NCBI RefSeq assembly: GCF_017921835.1
Contig: NZ_JAGEMN010000004.1
Span: 1-64,000, forward strand
Length of the DNA: 64,000 nt
From: Sporosarcina sp. 6E9
Lineage (GTDB): Bacteria > Bacillota > Bacilli > Bacillales_A > Planococcaceae
Direction of reading: 5' to 3'
Shown: one piece after another, positions 35,482-44,497 of the stretch
Position numbering within the stretch: the first letter of the stretch is position 1
Layout of the letters: every line of letters begins with the position of its first letter
Made by a program: the position numbers and the translations under genes
Notes under the pieces: generated by a model
The model's database searches: none
What the model saw: only the letters and a program-made list of their open reading frames with translations
What the model was told of the DNA's origin: nothing

Positions 35482-35933
35482 AGGTCCTCCTCAGAAGGCA
35501 AAAATGCAGATACTGGTCCAAGCTCATGTTCAAGGTAGTGACGAACATTTGTTGGAAATGCCAGAAGTGCCTCCATTGACTGATTTAATACTTCAACGAT
35601 GGTTTCCGTGTTCACATTCGTAAAATCTCTGACAATCATCTTGCGAAGTCCAATAACTGATTTTAAAGGATCAGACATGTCAGGCGTAATTACTTTTTCA
35701 TCTTCCATGATGTCGATAATATCATCATAGCCGCCTGGATCACGCATGATGAACCCGTCAATCATTGAGTTTCCAACATCGATAACAGATTCGATAATAA
35801 CATGACTAAGTCGAGCCACCGCAAGAGAATGAATTAAATCCATCTTCCACTCTTTTTCTTCATTATAAAGTGTCAATAACTTTTCCATATGGGTGAGTGC
35901 ATTTTCAATTTGATTTCGATCAATAAAATACAT
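35478..35933 (-). CDS. yutE: DUF86 / HepT-like protein (YutE-like)
   Basis: A 151-residue all-helical protein of the DUF86 family, which includes HepT toxins. The motif equivalent to the HepT nuclease signature (Rx4-6H) reads RKMIVRDFTNV, with Arg where the His is expected. There is no nucleotidyltransferase (MNT) antitoxin gene beside it; instead it is joined to yutF by a four-base overlap, as in B. subtilis. So it is a chromosomal housekeeping relative, not an evident toxin. GAGGGG precedes the ATG. Confidence 0.85.
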   Translation of the reverse strand: MYFIDRNQIENALTHMEKLLTLYNEEKEWKMDLIHSLAVARLSHVIIESVIDVGNSMIDGFIMRDPGGYDDIIDIMEDEKVITPDMSDPLKSVIGLRKMIVRDFTNVNTETIVEVLNQSMEALLAFPTNVRHYLEHELGPVSAFLPSEEDL

Positions 35934-35987
35934 TTGTTTACCCCTCTCTAAATTCGATATCCTTTTTCATTCTATCATATATAATCA

Positions 35988-36038
35988 TAAAAAAAGAATG
36001 CCGTTGTTTTGATCATAGAAGATCATTACACGGCACCC
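35988..36038 (-). terminator. Terminator of yutD
   Basis: On the minus strand AGGGTGCCGTGT pairs with ACAACGGCATTCT (with mismatches) around an inner TGATC/GATCA stem and is followed by T7. This separates the lipA-yutD unit from yutE-yutF. Confidence 0.75.
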
Positions 36039-36049
36039 TTTCTAGTTGC

Positions 36050-36337
36050 TTATACTTTTTTAACTTTGCCTACTTTTTTCAAGACAAAGTGAGCACACCC
36101 GAAATTACAATACTCGTAGAGGTAATCTTGCAAGGTACTTATCTTCGTTTCATATGTGGCTTTCTGATTTCGGTCATCAAAAAAACCTTTTAAACGGAGT
36201 TGTCCGTATCCCCAGTCACCGAGTATATAATCATATTTTTGCAACACTTCACTATATCGTGCTAGCAACGCTTCTTGTTGAAAACCATCTCGGAAATCTT
36301 TGATGATTTCGTACTCCCAATTTTCAAGAGTTATCAT
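36050..36337 (-). CDS. yutD: DUF1027 protein (YutD-like)
   Basis: A 95-residue protein of the DUF1027 family: YDYILGDWGYGQLRLKGFFDD followed by a C-terminal YEYCNFGCAHFVLKKV with two cysteines is typical. GGTGAAAAG precedes the ATG. It lies 18 bases downstream of lipA, an arrangement conserved in Bacillales, so the two are probably cotranscribed. Function unknown. Confidence 0.9.
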   Translation of the reverse strand: MITLENWEYEIIKDFRDGFQQEALLARYSEVLQKYDYILGDWGYGQLRLKGFFDDRNQKATYETKISTLQDYLYEYCNFGCAHFVLKKVGKVKKV

Positions 36338-36355
36338 TTATCTTTTCACCGCCAC

Positions 36356-37300
36356 TCAACTTTGCAGTGCTTTTTCAAGTTTCTCTTCACCTAAACGCTG
36401 TCTTTCTTTGGCGGCTGCGTTTACCTGCTCATCTGCATGGTAACTTGAACGAACGAGCGGCCCAGCTTCACAGTGTGAGAACCCTTTTGACATTGCAATT
36501 TTTCTTAATTCACCAAACTCTTGTGGTGTATAATACTTTTGAACTACTAAATGTTTTTTGGTTGGTTGTAAGTATTGACCAATCGTCATGATATCCACAT
36601 TGTTGGCTCTTAGATCATCCATTGTTTCAAGTATTTCTTCATGTGTTTCGCCAAGCCCTAACATTAACGAGGATTTCGTTGGAATGTCTGGATACATTTC
36701 ATTTGCGCGACGGAGTAATTCAAGTGAACGATCATACGTTGCACGAGCACGAACTCTTGGCGTTAAACGGCGAACTGTTTCAATATTATGGTTTAAAATG
36801 TCTGGTTTAGCATCCATTAAGCGTTCTAGATTTTCATAAACGCCGCCCATATCTGAAGGTAGTACCTCTACTGTTGTAAATGGATTTTTTCGTCGAATTG
36901 CACGAATTGTTTCCGCAAATACTGCGGAACCTCCGTCTTTTTGATCATCACGTGCAACAGCTGTTACAACAACATGTTTTAAATTCATGAGCTGTACTGA
37001 ATCGGCAACACGTTCTGGTTCAGCAAGGTCAAGTTCGTTGGGTAGTCCTGTGTTTACCGCACAGAAACGGCAAGCACGCGTACAAGTTGCACCTAATATC
37101 ATGAAAGTGGCGGTACGGCGTTCACCCCAGCATTCATGGATATTCGGACAGCGGGCCTCTTCACAAACCGTATTTAAATTTTGTTCCCGCATTAACTTTT
37201 TAAGTCCTCTGTAGTTTTCATTCGTATTTAATTTAATATTAAGCCACTCTGGTTTTCTTATATGCTCTGACTTTTTTCCACGTTCTGGTCTACATGACAC
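36356..37300 (-). CDS. lipA: Lipoyl synthase
   Basis: A 314-residue radical SAM enzyme that inserts two sulfur atoms into octanoyl groups on carrier domains such as those of GcvH and E2 subunits. The radical SAM cluster motif is CTRACRFC; the auxiliary cluster cysteines are in [12 protein letters not shown]; the C-terminal RSSYHADEQ serine/arginine segment is present. I choose GTG at 37300 with GGAG nine bases upstream; earlier in-frame starts lack ribosome sites and would add residues not found in other LipA proteins. It needs Fe-S supply (suf) and its product acts on gcvH in this window. Confidence 0.94.
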   Translation of the reverse strand: MSCRPERGKKSEHIRKPEWLNIKLNTNENYRGLKKLMREQNLNTVCEEARCPNIHECWGERRTATFMILGATCTRACRFCAVNTGLPNELDLAEPERVADSVQLMNLKHVVVTAVARDDQKDGGSAVFAETIRAIRRKNPFTTVEVLPSDMGGVYENLERLMDAKPDILNHNIETVRRLTPRVRARATYDRSLELLRRANEMYPDIPTKSSLMLGLGETHEEILETMDDLRANNVDIMTIGQYLQPTKKHLVVQKYYTPQEFGELRKIAMSKGFSHCEAGPLVRSSYHADEQVNAAAKERQRLGEEKLEKALQS

Positions 37301-37424
37301 GTTAACCGACTCCATTCTTTCCATTCTAGGTGAAGGATTCACATAATTAGCGCATTTAATTGACTATTTTTAATGTATCACATTTACATTATCTGAACAA
37401 CCTCGCAACGCCTTATATATTTCT

Positions 37425-37460
37425 AAAAAAAGAGAGTGCCCATTTTGTTGGGCACTCTCT
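37425..37460 (-). terminator. Terminator after the NSS transporter and its small partner
   Basis: On the minus strand AGAGAGTGCCC pairs with GGGCACTCTCT and is followed by T6. The plus strand has no T-run, so it acts on the minus strand. Confidence 0.88.
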
Positions 37461-37464
37461 TACA

Positions 37465-37572
37465 TTATTTATTTCTTCTTGATTTAACCACTGCATTTGT
37501 AATACTTGCCGCTAGTCCTCCCCATATGATGAGGATTCCGACGACCATCATTAATATTGCACTAGCACTCAT
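37465..37572 (-). CDS. MetS-type small subunit of an NSS transporter
   Basis: A 35-residue single-helix protein: a short start MSASAILMM, a hydrophobic run with VVGILIIWGGLAASI and a basic tail KSRRNK. Such MetS-type small proteins accompany some bacterial NSS carriers (known for MetPS of Corynebacterium). Its ATG overlaps the transporter's stop as ATGA, and a strong AAGGAGG lies within the transporter's last codons, so it is real and translationally coupled. It ends just before the terminator. Confidence 0.85.
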   Translation of the reverse strand: MSASAILMMVVGILIIWGGLAASITNAVVKSRRNK

Positions 37573-39125
37573 AATGAATCCTCCTTCGTTTCTTCATAAT
37601 CGGTTTCTTCAATCGTATTCCGCTTCCATTTGAACAATGTGAATATGATCCCCATTACAAGTGCGAACAAGGCAACAGACCAGCCGCCATACAAGATAAA
37701 TGTATCGCTATATCCTTCGTAGTTACCTAAGGTGCCTTTGTCGTCTATTACATGCAGTTTCATCACGTTTTTGCGTATTAACCCGAACATCATATAACCA
37801 AGTACTAACGGCGTAATGAATCCTAAGCAAATTTTCCACCAAGAACGAATTTGAATGTCTGATAATGCGTTTGCATGCCGTTCGAATACATCGACCTTTT
37901 TGAAAACCCAAACGATGAGTACTACTTCAACAAGCCCAATCGCCGCTACACCAAATTGGTTGATGAAGTAATCGGCTGCATCTAGGAAATATAGCCCACC
38001 GCGTGTTGCAAACAATGTAGAGATTATCGTAGCTAAACCAACCGAGAATATTACCGATTTGCTTCTTGAAATATTAAACTTATCGGATATCCCAGCAATA
38101 TACGTTTCAGATATAGAAATTAGAGATGATAAACCCGCTAAGACGAGAGACAAGAAAAACATTACCCCGATTAATCCATTCATGCCTGGCATCTCATTAA
38201 TGATTTGCGGGAAGACAACAAATGCTAAACCAACACCAGCATCGGCCACTTCAGAAACGGCCATATTTGCTTGTGTTGCCATAAACCCTAGCGCAGCGAA
38301 AATTCCGATCCCTGCTAGTAATTCAAAGCCCGAGTTCGCAAACCCCGTGATAAAAGCGTTGTTTGTGATATCCGATTTTTTCGGAAGATAACTTGAATAC
38401 GTGATCATGATTGCGAAGGCAATTGATAAACTAAAGAATATATGCCCGTATGCGGCAACCCAAACGGTTGGATTGGCTAGCTTACTTAAATCTGGTTTAA
38501 AAAATGCATCTAATCCAAGCAGGGCTCCATCAAGTGTAACCGCTCGAATAACGACAATTAAAAATACAACGACAAGCGTCGGAATAAAAATCCGGTTCGC
38601 TAACTCGATTCCTCTTTTAACACCTGCTAACAAAATAATAAATGCAATTGCCCAAACCAATAAGAGCGGTAATAACACTCCTGGGACATATCCACCAACA
38701 TCTCCCGGATTTTCAGCTAGTTTTAGGACATCCCCAAATAGGAACCCCTTTGTATCTTCCCCCCACGATAAATTAAACGAATACACCGTGTACTTCATTG
38801 CCCATGCAATGATTACAGCGTAGTAGGTCGAGATGACGAATGAGACGAAAATTCCCCACCACCCCATCCATTCTGCTCTCTTTCCACCCATTCGGAAAAA
38901 AGAAAGCGGTGCAGATCCCCGGTACTTATGCCCGATGGTGAACTCCATTATCAAAATTGGAATTCCTGCAGTAAGTAATGCAAATAAATATGGTATAAAG
39001 AATGCGCCTCCGCCGTTCTCGTACGCTACATACGGGAAACGCCAGATGTTTCCGAGTCCTACTGCAGAACCGACTGCCGCCATGATAAAGCCTGCACGGG
39101 TACCCCACTGTGATCGTTGTTTCAT
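37569..39125 (-). CDS. Neurotransmitter:sodium symporter (NSS) family transporter, MetP-like
   Basis: A 518-residue, 12-helix Na+-coupled amino-acid carrier. The family start WGTRAGFIMAAVGSAVGLGN and IWRFPYVAYENGGGAFFIPY supplies the Na+ and substrate sites. A longer C-terminal part separates it from the NSS protein at 15387. GGGAGG precedes the ATG. The small overlapping MetS-type gene suggests a two-part transporter of the MetPS kind (methionine and alanine uptake in Corynebacterium); the substrate here is only a guess. No riboswitch is seen upstream (39126-39240). Confidence 0.92.
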   Translation of the reverse strand: MKQRSQWGTRAGFIMAAVGSAVGLGNIWRFPYVAYENGGGAFFIPYLFALLTAGIPILIMEFTIGHKYRGSAPLSFFRMGGKRAEWMGWWGIFVSFVISTYYAVIIAWAMKYTVYSFNLSWGEDTKGFLFGDVLKLAENPGDVGGYVPGVLLPLLLVWAIAFIILLAGVKRGIELANRIFIPTLVVVFLIVVIRAVTLDGALLGLDAFFKPDLSKLANPTVWVAAYGHIFFSLSIAFAIMITYSSYLPKKSDITNNAFITGFANSGFELLAGIGIFAALGFMATQANMAVSEVADAGVGLAFVVFPQIINEMPGMNGLIGVMFFLSLVLAGLSSLISISETYIAGISDKFNISRSKSVIFSVGLATIISTLFATRGGLYFLDAADYFINQFGVAAIGLVEVVLIVWVFKKVDVFERHANALSDIQIRSWWKICLGFITPLVLGYMMFGLIRKNVMKLHVIDDKGTLGNYEGYSDTFILYGGWSVALFALVMGIIFTLFKWKRNTIEETDYEETKEDSL

Positions 39126-39256
39126 ACGTTTTCCTCCCCCATTAATCTCAAATACAAATCATTTTTCTGAAGATTTAATCACAGTCTTCTAGTTTAGTAT
39201 AACTACCTATCTGATAATTGTCAAAATACATTTTACTCCATTAATACTATGAAAAA

Positions 39257-39294
39257 AATAAAGAAGTGATGACAGTTCATCACTTCTTTATTTT
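39257..39294. terminator. Terminator downstream of the NhaC-family gene
   Basis: AATAAAGAAGTGATGA and TCATCACTTCTTTATT form a 16-pair stem with a tiny loop and A/T flanks. On the minus strand it ends the lysine-riboswitch-controlled gene. Confidence 0.88.
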
Positions 39295-39300
39295 CGATTA

Positions 39301-40887
39301 TCATTTAGTTGTAGCGATTTCCTGTTTATTATTCCGCAAAATCAACACTGTAAATAGAATTATTAATATAATAATTACGACAAGTAAGCCAATCCAAATT
39401 ATGCCCGTAAAACCTAAGACTAAATAACCAATTCCTGCTATCGCGGCACTGATTAAAGCATAAGGTAATTGCGTCGCAACATGATCTATGTGGTTACAAC
39501 CAGCACCCGTAGACGAAAGAATCGTTGTATCAGATATCGGCGAACAATGATCTCCAAAAACTGCTCCGGCAAGAACAGCAGCTAACGCTGGCAATAACAT
39601 TTCAGGTGCTGCGTCAATCATAATTTGGGCAGCAATCGGAATTAGAATACCGAATGACCCCCAAGAAGTACCTGTGGAGAAGGCCATTAAACCGGCAAGG
39701 ATAAACATGATGACCGGTAAAAATGCAACAGGTAGATTTGCATTCGTCACAACTCCAGACAAATACAAGCCTGTTTCTAACACTGCAATTAAATCGGTTA
39801 ATGCCCATGCAAAAATTAAGATGAAAACCGCAGGTAACATAGCTTTTAATCCACTAACAAGTGCACGGCCCATAAGTGCATAACTAGCTGTTTCGTTTTG
39901 CTTCATTTTCAACAGATACAAACTACCCGCTAAGATTGCGCCTGCTAAACCGCCTGTTACTAAGGATAATGGAACGTCCGTATTTTCAAATATCGACCAA
40001 ATACTAATGTCCAATCCATCAGCGACACTTGCCAAATAGCCAGTCCACACCATCATCAAAAGTGTCACCGCGACTAATGCAACAATCGGTGCGACTAGGT
40101 CTTTCACTCGGCCATGTGAATGCACCGGGAAATCTTCTTTCAATTGTCCTGGAATCTCTTTGTCAGGGCTGTATAATTGGCCTGTTTCAGTTGCAAGCTT
40201 TTCATGTTTTTTCATTTCAAATAAATCAATGTCCGTCCAAGCAAAGAAGAAGACGATAGCAAGTGTTGTAATGACATAAAAGTTCATCGGTGCCATCATA
40301 ATAAATGCCGATAACGGTGAATAGTTAATCGCAGCAGCCCCACCGAAAATCAATGCAAGTTGTCCTATTAAATAAGCTCCCCAACTTGATATCGGCGAAA
40401 CAACACATATAGGTGCTGACGTTGAATCTATAAAATATGCAAGTTTCGCACGTGAAATTTTATGCTGATCCGTTATCGGTCGAGCGATTTGCCCAACAGC
40501 AAGTGAATTAAAGTAATCATCTACGAATATAATAATTCCAAGGAAAACGGTTAGCAGCTTTGCGCCACGTTTCGTTTTTATCCGATGCAAAGCCCACTCA
40601 GCAAACGCACGGCTTCCACCAGACAAACTTACAAAGGCAGTAATAACACCTAACAGAAGGATAAATAACATAATATAAATCGTATATGTATTTAAAGCGC
40701 CTTCCTCCCAAAAGGAGACAATCATCGCATTCCATAGATTTTGTAAAGATTCCATCGGTGAAAAGGACGCGACTAATAATGCGGCAGAAACAATTCCTGC
40801 ACCAAGTGACAGCAGAACCCTTCTCGTTGCCAATACCATGAGTATGGCAATTAACGGCGGTAATATAGACAACCATGTTCCAATCAT
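39301..40887 (-). CDS. lysW: NhaC-family transporter, probable lysine carrier (LysW-like)
   Basis: A 528-residue membrane protein with about 12 helices, of the NhaC Na+/H+ antiporter superfamily. FVDDYFNSLAVGQIARPITD, ISSWGAYLIGQ and the GDHCSPISDTTILSSTGAGC segment are marks of this group. Its role is inferred from control: a lysine riboswitch precedes it, and NhaC-type genes under L-box control have been proposed in comparative genomics to be lysine transporters (LysW). GGAGG precedes the ATG. In B. subtilis this place of the yut-yun block has no such gene. Confidence 0.8.
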   Translation of the reverse strand: MIGTWLSILPPLIAILMVLATRRVLLSLGAGIVSAALLVASFSPMESLQNLWNAMIVSFWEEGALNTYTIYIMLFILLLGVITAFVSLSGGSRAFAEWALHRIKTKRGAKLLTVFLGIIIFVDDYFNSLAVGQIARPITDQHKISRAKLAYFIDSTSAPICVVSPISSWGAYLIGQLALIFGGAAAINYSPLSAFIMMAPMNFYVITTLAIVFFFAWTDIDLFEMKKHEKLATETGQLYSPDKEIPGQLKEDFPVHSHGRVKDLVAPIVALVAVTLLMMVWTGYLASVADGLDISIWSIFENTDVPLSLVTGGLAGAILAGSLYLLKMKQNETASYALMGRALVSGLKAMLPAVFILIFAWALTDLIAVLETGLYLSGVVTNANLPVAFLPVIMFILAGLMAFSTGTSWGSFGILIPIAAQIMIDAAPEMLLPALAAVLAGAVFGDHCSPISDTTILSSTGAGCNHIDHVATQLPYALISAAIAGIGYLVLGFTGIIWIGLLVVIIILIILFTVLILRNNKQEIATTK

Positions 40888-40930
40888 TCTGTATTTCCTC
40901 CATTTCGTAAGGTGAGGTATTTAGGAATTA

Positions 40931-40975
40931 AAAAAACCGGTCCATTCGCATACTAAATGCATTGGGAACCGGCTT
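40931..40975 (-). terminator. Regulatory terminator of the lysine riboswitch
   Basis: On the minus strand GCCGGTTCCCAATGCAT pairs with ATGCGAATGGACCGGT (some mismatches) and is followed by T7. It lies between the aptamer and the coding start, as expected for lysine-induced termination. Confidence 0.85.
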
Positions 40976-41024
40976 TCTCTACGTTATCGTTTTGTTGGAT
41001 AAATTGATAATTATCAAACGCACG

Positions 41025-41206
41025 ATTTGTAGCTCATCATACGCGCATTTATTCGCAATATGACAGTGTCATCCCTATTCGGAATGACCCCAGCTTAAGC
41101 GGATTGACAAGTCACTTAAACTTCGGCAAAGCTTCCTTTTACACACGGTCTTCGAATGTCATTCTCGCGTGTGTGACTCATAAGCAATGCAGCCTCTACC
41201 CTATCG
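41025..41206 (-). ncRNA. Lysine riboswitch (L-box)
   Basis: On the minus strand the leader shows the conserved blocks in order: GGTAGAGGCTGC ... ATGAGT at the 5' end, AAAAGGAAGC ... GCCGAAG in the middle, CTGGGGTCATTCCG and GGGATGACACTGTCA, then GCGCGTATGATGAGCT. These match the five-helix lysine aptamer. Lysine binding is expected to favour the terminator at 40931-40975 and shut off the carrier gene. Edges are approximate. Confidence 0.88.
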
Positions 41207-41263
41207 ATATTTTTTTCTATAGCTAATACTAACATGATTTACTCGAAATTTCAACATGACCAT

Positions 41264-42034
41264 TTACTCCCCTTGAGGAAGTGGTACTGGAACTTCGAAT
41301 TGCGCGCCCCCTGCACCATCACCGGAACTGAAAATATGCGGTACAGCTCCCTGAACTAAACCAATTGCAACGGGAATTTTCTGTTCGACAACAGCTGTTT
41401 TCGTTGCGAGTGGGACAATAATCTCTACATTTACCCGTAGTATAATATTTACTTCAATATAAGCATTATTTATCCCAAATTGTTCTATCGATGCTGCTAC
41501 ATTTGCTTGCACGTCCCCGATCACGTGAAAGCGAATTGGAATTTTCGGCCCAAGGTTTCCTAACAACGGAATCCCTGTCGCCTGCCCTAACGGCAAATAA
41601 AAGACAACACCGCCTTGATCTTCCATTTTCACTGGGTCATATTCTATATCATCAAGTGGCAACATATCTAGGTTCCCAGCTTCTGCTTGTGCCAAATGCA
41701 TCTCAACTAAATTTCTTGTATCGGCTAATACTCTATTAATAATTTCCGTATTGAATTTAGTTGTCACCATATTTGAAGTTTCCGTTGGGACATGTTCAAT
41801 GATGTCATTGACGTCTAGGATATTGGCAATCCTCGTACTAATCGCTTGATTAATGACGTGTGCTGCAATTTTTCGCGTTTGGATTTCTGCATATCGAACA
41901 TAAGTTGGCGTAAGTCTTGCATTAACCAAAAAGAAGAAAAAAACAATCGCCAATAAGATTGCTGGGATTAAAAGCGGCATCAAACTGCGCTTTCGGCGCT
42001 TGGATTTTCGTCTTACCTGTCCTTGTAATCTCAA
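41264..42034 (-). CDS. yunB: Sporulation protein YunB
   Basis: A 256-residue membrane-anchored protein. A very basic N-terminus (RRKSKRRKRS) precedes one membrane helix (about 19-41), then an outside domain with TPTYVRYAEIQTRKIA and ILRVNVEIIVPLATKTAVVEQ. It matches YunB, made in the mother cell under sigma-E in B. subtilis and needed for normal spore formation. Start TTG after GGAGGAG. The gene supports an endospore-forming host. It lies 14 bases from yunD. Confidence 0.92.
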   Translation of the reverse strand: MRLQGQVRRKSKRRKRSLMPLLIPAILLAIVFFFFLVNARLTPTYVRYAEIQTRKIAAHVINQAISTRIANILDVNDIIEHVPTETSNMVTTKFNTEIINRVLADTRNLVEMHLAQAEAGNLDMLPLDDIEYDPVKMEDQGGVVFYLPLGQATGIPLLGNLGPKIPIRFHVIGDVQANVAASIEQFGINNAYIEVNIILRVNVEIIVPLATKTAVVEQKIPVAIGLVQGAVPHIFSSGDGAGGAQFEVPVPLPQGE

Positions 42035-42048
42035 AACGACTCCTCCTG

Positions 42049-43440
42049 CTATAGATTATGCTTAGAAGGAGCCGATGATTCTTTGAAATATTTACGTCCA
42101 TAGTCACTTGCAATATCTCGTATTAATTCGGGCATATAATAATCCTTTTTTGCGTGTTGAAGCGATGGAAAAAAGAAGCCAAAAGTAAACATATCAAGTG
42201 TGGCTAGTGTATAAATCTCGCCCGGCACTACTTCGCGATTACCCGCGAACAGTTGCCCGTGTCTATTTTTATATAATCTTTCATAGATCATTGCGCCCAT
42301 TAGCGCCCCTCGGAATCCTAATCCCTTAACCGTGATCTGTGGCCAGTCTTCATTCAACGATAACTCGTGGATTTTCAGCAACTCAGTTCCTTCTAGCGGT
42401 ATCACACAGACATTGATCGGGTGAGGAAGTATTGAATGCATATTCTCTTTTGTTACCCAGCCTTTATCTAAACTACCAAGAAATATTCCAGCATTAAAGA
42501 TAGCGCAATCCGCTTTTGTATAATCAATTAAAGCACGCCCAAAAAAAGCAGATAACGGACTCGGCGCAAACAAATTTTGCTTTAACGGACTTGGATTATA
42601 AAAAAGCTTTTCTTGCATCGCTTGTTTCCCTAATTCCAGTACCGCATTCAGATTTTGAACATCATCATCGTTAACCGGGAGCGTTTCAGACGGATATAAA
42701 GTAGCGCTCATATTATCAATCCTACGCCTCACTTCGTCGAACACAATTGAAACATGGCCTGTGTAGTCCCCATACTTCCCTGTCGCTGCTAGCAGGGTAT
42801 TCCCAACAAACTCGCCTTCAGTGAATAGGTGATGCGTATGGGCTCCTAATATAACGTCAATGTGGGGACACGCTTTTGCCAACTCTTCGTCCTCGGTAAC
42901 ACCCATATGCGATAAGCAAATAATAATATCTGTCTGCGTCGCAATTTTCTCTGCGATTTCTATTAATTTCTCCCGCGGCGGTAATATCCTCCACCCCAAT
43001 GTTGCATAGAACTGCTTATATAGTGCTGTCGCACCGATCACGCCAACTTTCGTTCCTCTGTCAGTTTCATATATTTTATACTCGGTCGCCCAATGCGGAT
43101 ATTCGCCATCCAAATCCACCAGATTCCCTAGAATTACATCAAATTCAGCATCGTCATATAACGAAGAAAGGGCTTCTTTGGACATCGTAATGCCTTCATT
43201 ATTTCCAATCGTCACCGCATCATAGCCGGCTTCATTGAGTAGGCGAATATTACCTTTTCCCTTAGTTCCTTCTGTAAAAGGATGTGAACGATCAACATTA
43301 TCACCGATATCGAATAGATAGAAGGCATCTCCTGCCGCTATGTGCGCTTGTCTTTTATCAATCAGAAGGCGATGAATCTGTGGCCAGTTTTCAAAATGAC
43401 TATGAATATCATTTGTATGATAAATATGTATTGTCTCCAT
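42049..43440 (-). CDS. yunD: Metallophosphatase / 5'-nucleotidase family protein (YunD-like)
   Basis: A 463-residue protein with an N-terminal calcineurin-like metallophosphatase domain (HTNDIHSHFENW, DIGDNVD, GNNEG, LSHMG, LGAHTHH supply the metal ligands) and a C-terminal 5'-nucleotidase substrate domain (about 300-440). No signal peptide, so cytosolic, as in YunD; most relatives are secreted. GGAGG precedes the ATG. Likely hydrolyses a nucleotide. In an apparent run with yunE and yunB. Confidence 0.92.
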   Translation of the reverse strand: METIHIYHTNDIHSHFENWPQIHRLLIDKRQAHIAAGDAFYLFDIGDNVDRSHPFTEGTKGKGNIRLLNEAGYDAVTIGNNEGITMSKEALSSLYDDAEFDVILGNLVDLDGEYPHWATEYKIYETDRGTKVGVIGATALYKQFYATLGWRILPPREKLIEIAEKIATQTDIIICLSHMGVTEDEELAKACPHIDVILGAHTHHLFTEGEFVGNTLLAATGKYGDYTGHVSIVFDEVRRRIDNMSATLYPSETLPVNDDDVQNLNAVLELGKQAMQEKLFYNPSPLKQNLFAPSPLSAFFGRALIDYTKADCAIFNAGIFLGSLDKGWVTKENMHSILPHPINVCVIPLEGTELLKIHELSLNEDWPQITVKGLGFRGALMGAMIYERLYKNRHGQLFAGNREVVPGEIYTLATLDMFTFGFFFPSLQHAKKDYYMPELIRDIASDYGRKYFKESSAPSKHNL

Positions 43441-43455
43441 TATAAAACCTCCAAT

Positions 43456-44280
43456 TTACCCCCAAATACCATCCACAATCGAACGAATTCCGAGCAGAAG
43501 AAGTATAATTCGTAAAGCGAAAACGAGTGTTTCGGATTTCATTTTCTGGTTTAACTTTGCCCCTAGCTTCGCCCCAATATACGCCGCTGGAATAACCGGT
43601 ATCGTATAGATCCAAGGTACGTTGCCAAGTGATATATGTGTAATTGAATTCACGATTGCCGATAAGAAGACCATGAACATCGAAGTCCCAACTGCAACAT
43701 GAGGTGGGAATAAAAACAATAAAATCATAGCTGGAACGATGATCGAACCGCCGCCGATTCCAAATAACCCGGATGCGAATCCAACGCCAAATGTTAATAA
43801 TAATGCAAACCAAACCGGGTAGCCGTATGTATAGGACTTTCCGAAGTTATCTGTGAAATCACGTGTTTTTCCACGTTTTACGAACCAGCTGACTGGTTTC
43901 AAATAATTACGAACGAGTAGCAGTATGGATAATAGAATAAGTAAAATACCAAAATATAAATTGAATGACGGCAAATCTAATCCTTTATTTACAAATGCAC
44001 CGAACAGTGTCCCCGGGGCACTACCAGCGAAGAAAATCAAACCACTCCGAAAATCTACTGTTTTTGTTTTAATATTTGTAAGTGTAGAGCCGAGTCCTGT
44101 AAAAATCATCATCACGACAGATAAACCGACAACCGTTTGTGGCGTGATTCCAGGAATCCAACCAAGGTTTACGCCAATATAAAGTGTTGCTGGAACAAGA
44201 ATAATTCCACCACCTAAGCCTACGAGTGCGCCAATGATGCCTGCTGATAAAGCAATGATCGCTAATAATATAAATTCCAT
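43456..44280 (-). CDS. yunE: TauE/SafE family sulfite/organosulfur exporter-like protein (YunE-like)
   Basis: A 274-residue protein with about eight membrane helices and two DUF81 repeats, each with a glycine-rich IGALVGLGGGIILVPA or FGIGGGSIIVPAMI signature. The family moves sulfite, sulfoacetate or similar anions. GGGGGAG precedes the ATG. Fifteen bases upstream of yunD, probably cotranscribed. Substrate unknown. Confidence 0.9.
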   Translation of the reverse strand: MEFILLAIIALSAGIIGALVGLGGGIILVPATLYIGVNLGWIPGITPQTVVGLSVVMMIFTGLGSTLTNIKTKTVDFRSGLIFFAGSAPGTLFGAFVNKGLDLPSFNLYFGILLILLSILLLVRNYLKPVSWFVKRGKTRDFTDNFGKSYTYGYPVWFALLLTFGVGFASGLFGIGGGSIIVPAMILLFLFPPHVAVGTSMFMVFLSAIVNSITHISLGNVPWIYTIPVIPAAYIGAKLGAKLNQKMKSETLVFALRIILLLLGIRSIVDGIWG

Positions 44281-44440
44281 TACCTACTCCCCCTTCAGTA
44301 TTAAATTATTGAATACTCTCATCCTATCATATATTTAGTGGTTTATTCTGTAAATAATTGTTGAATGGCGAAAAACGACCACCGGATTGATTTGATTTCG
44401 CCTATATTACCCACTTGTGAATAAAATATAAAGCCAAAGA

Positions 44441-44478
44441 TAAAAAAACACTGACACAAGTATTGCTGTGTCAGTGTT
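44441..44478 (-). terminator. Terminator of the suf operon
   Basis: On the minus strand AACACTGACACA and TGTGTCAGTGTT form a 12-pair stem followed by T7. The 44281-44440 gap to yunE shows only AT-rich sequence, which must hold the yunE promoter. Confidence 0.9.
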
Positions 44479-44497
44479 CCTATCTATTTATGTGGAA

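Noticed and set aside
35478-35933. A HepT/MNT toxin-antitoxin pair
   Set aside because: No nucleotidyltransferase gene is adjacent and the catalytic histidine is missing.
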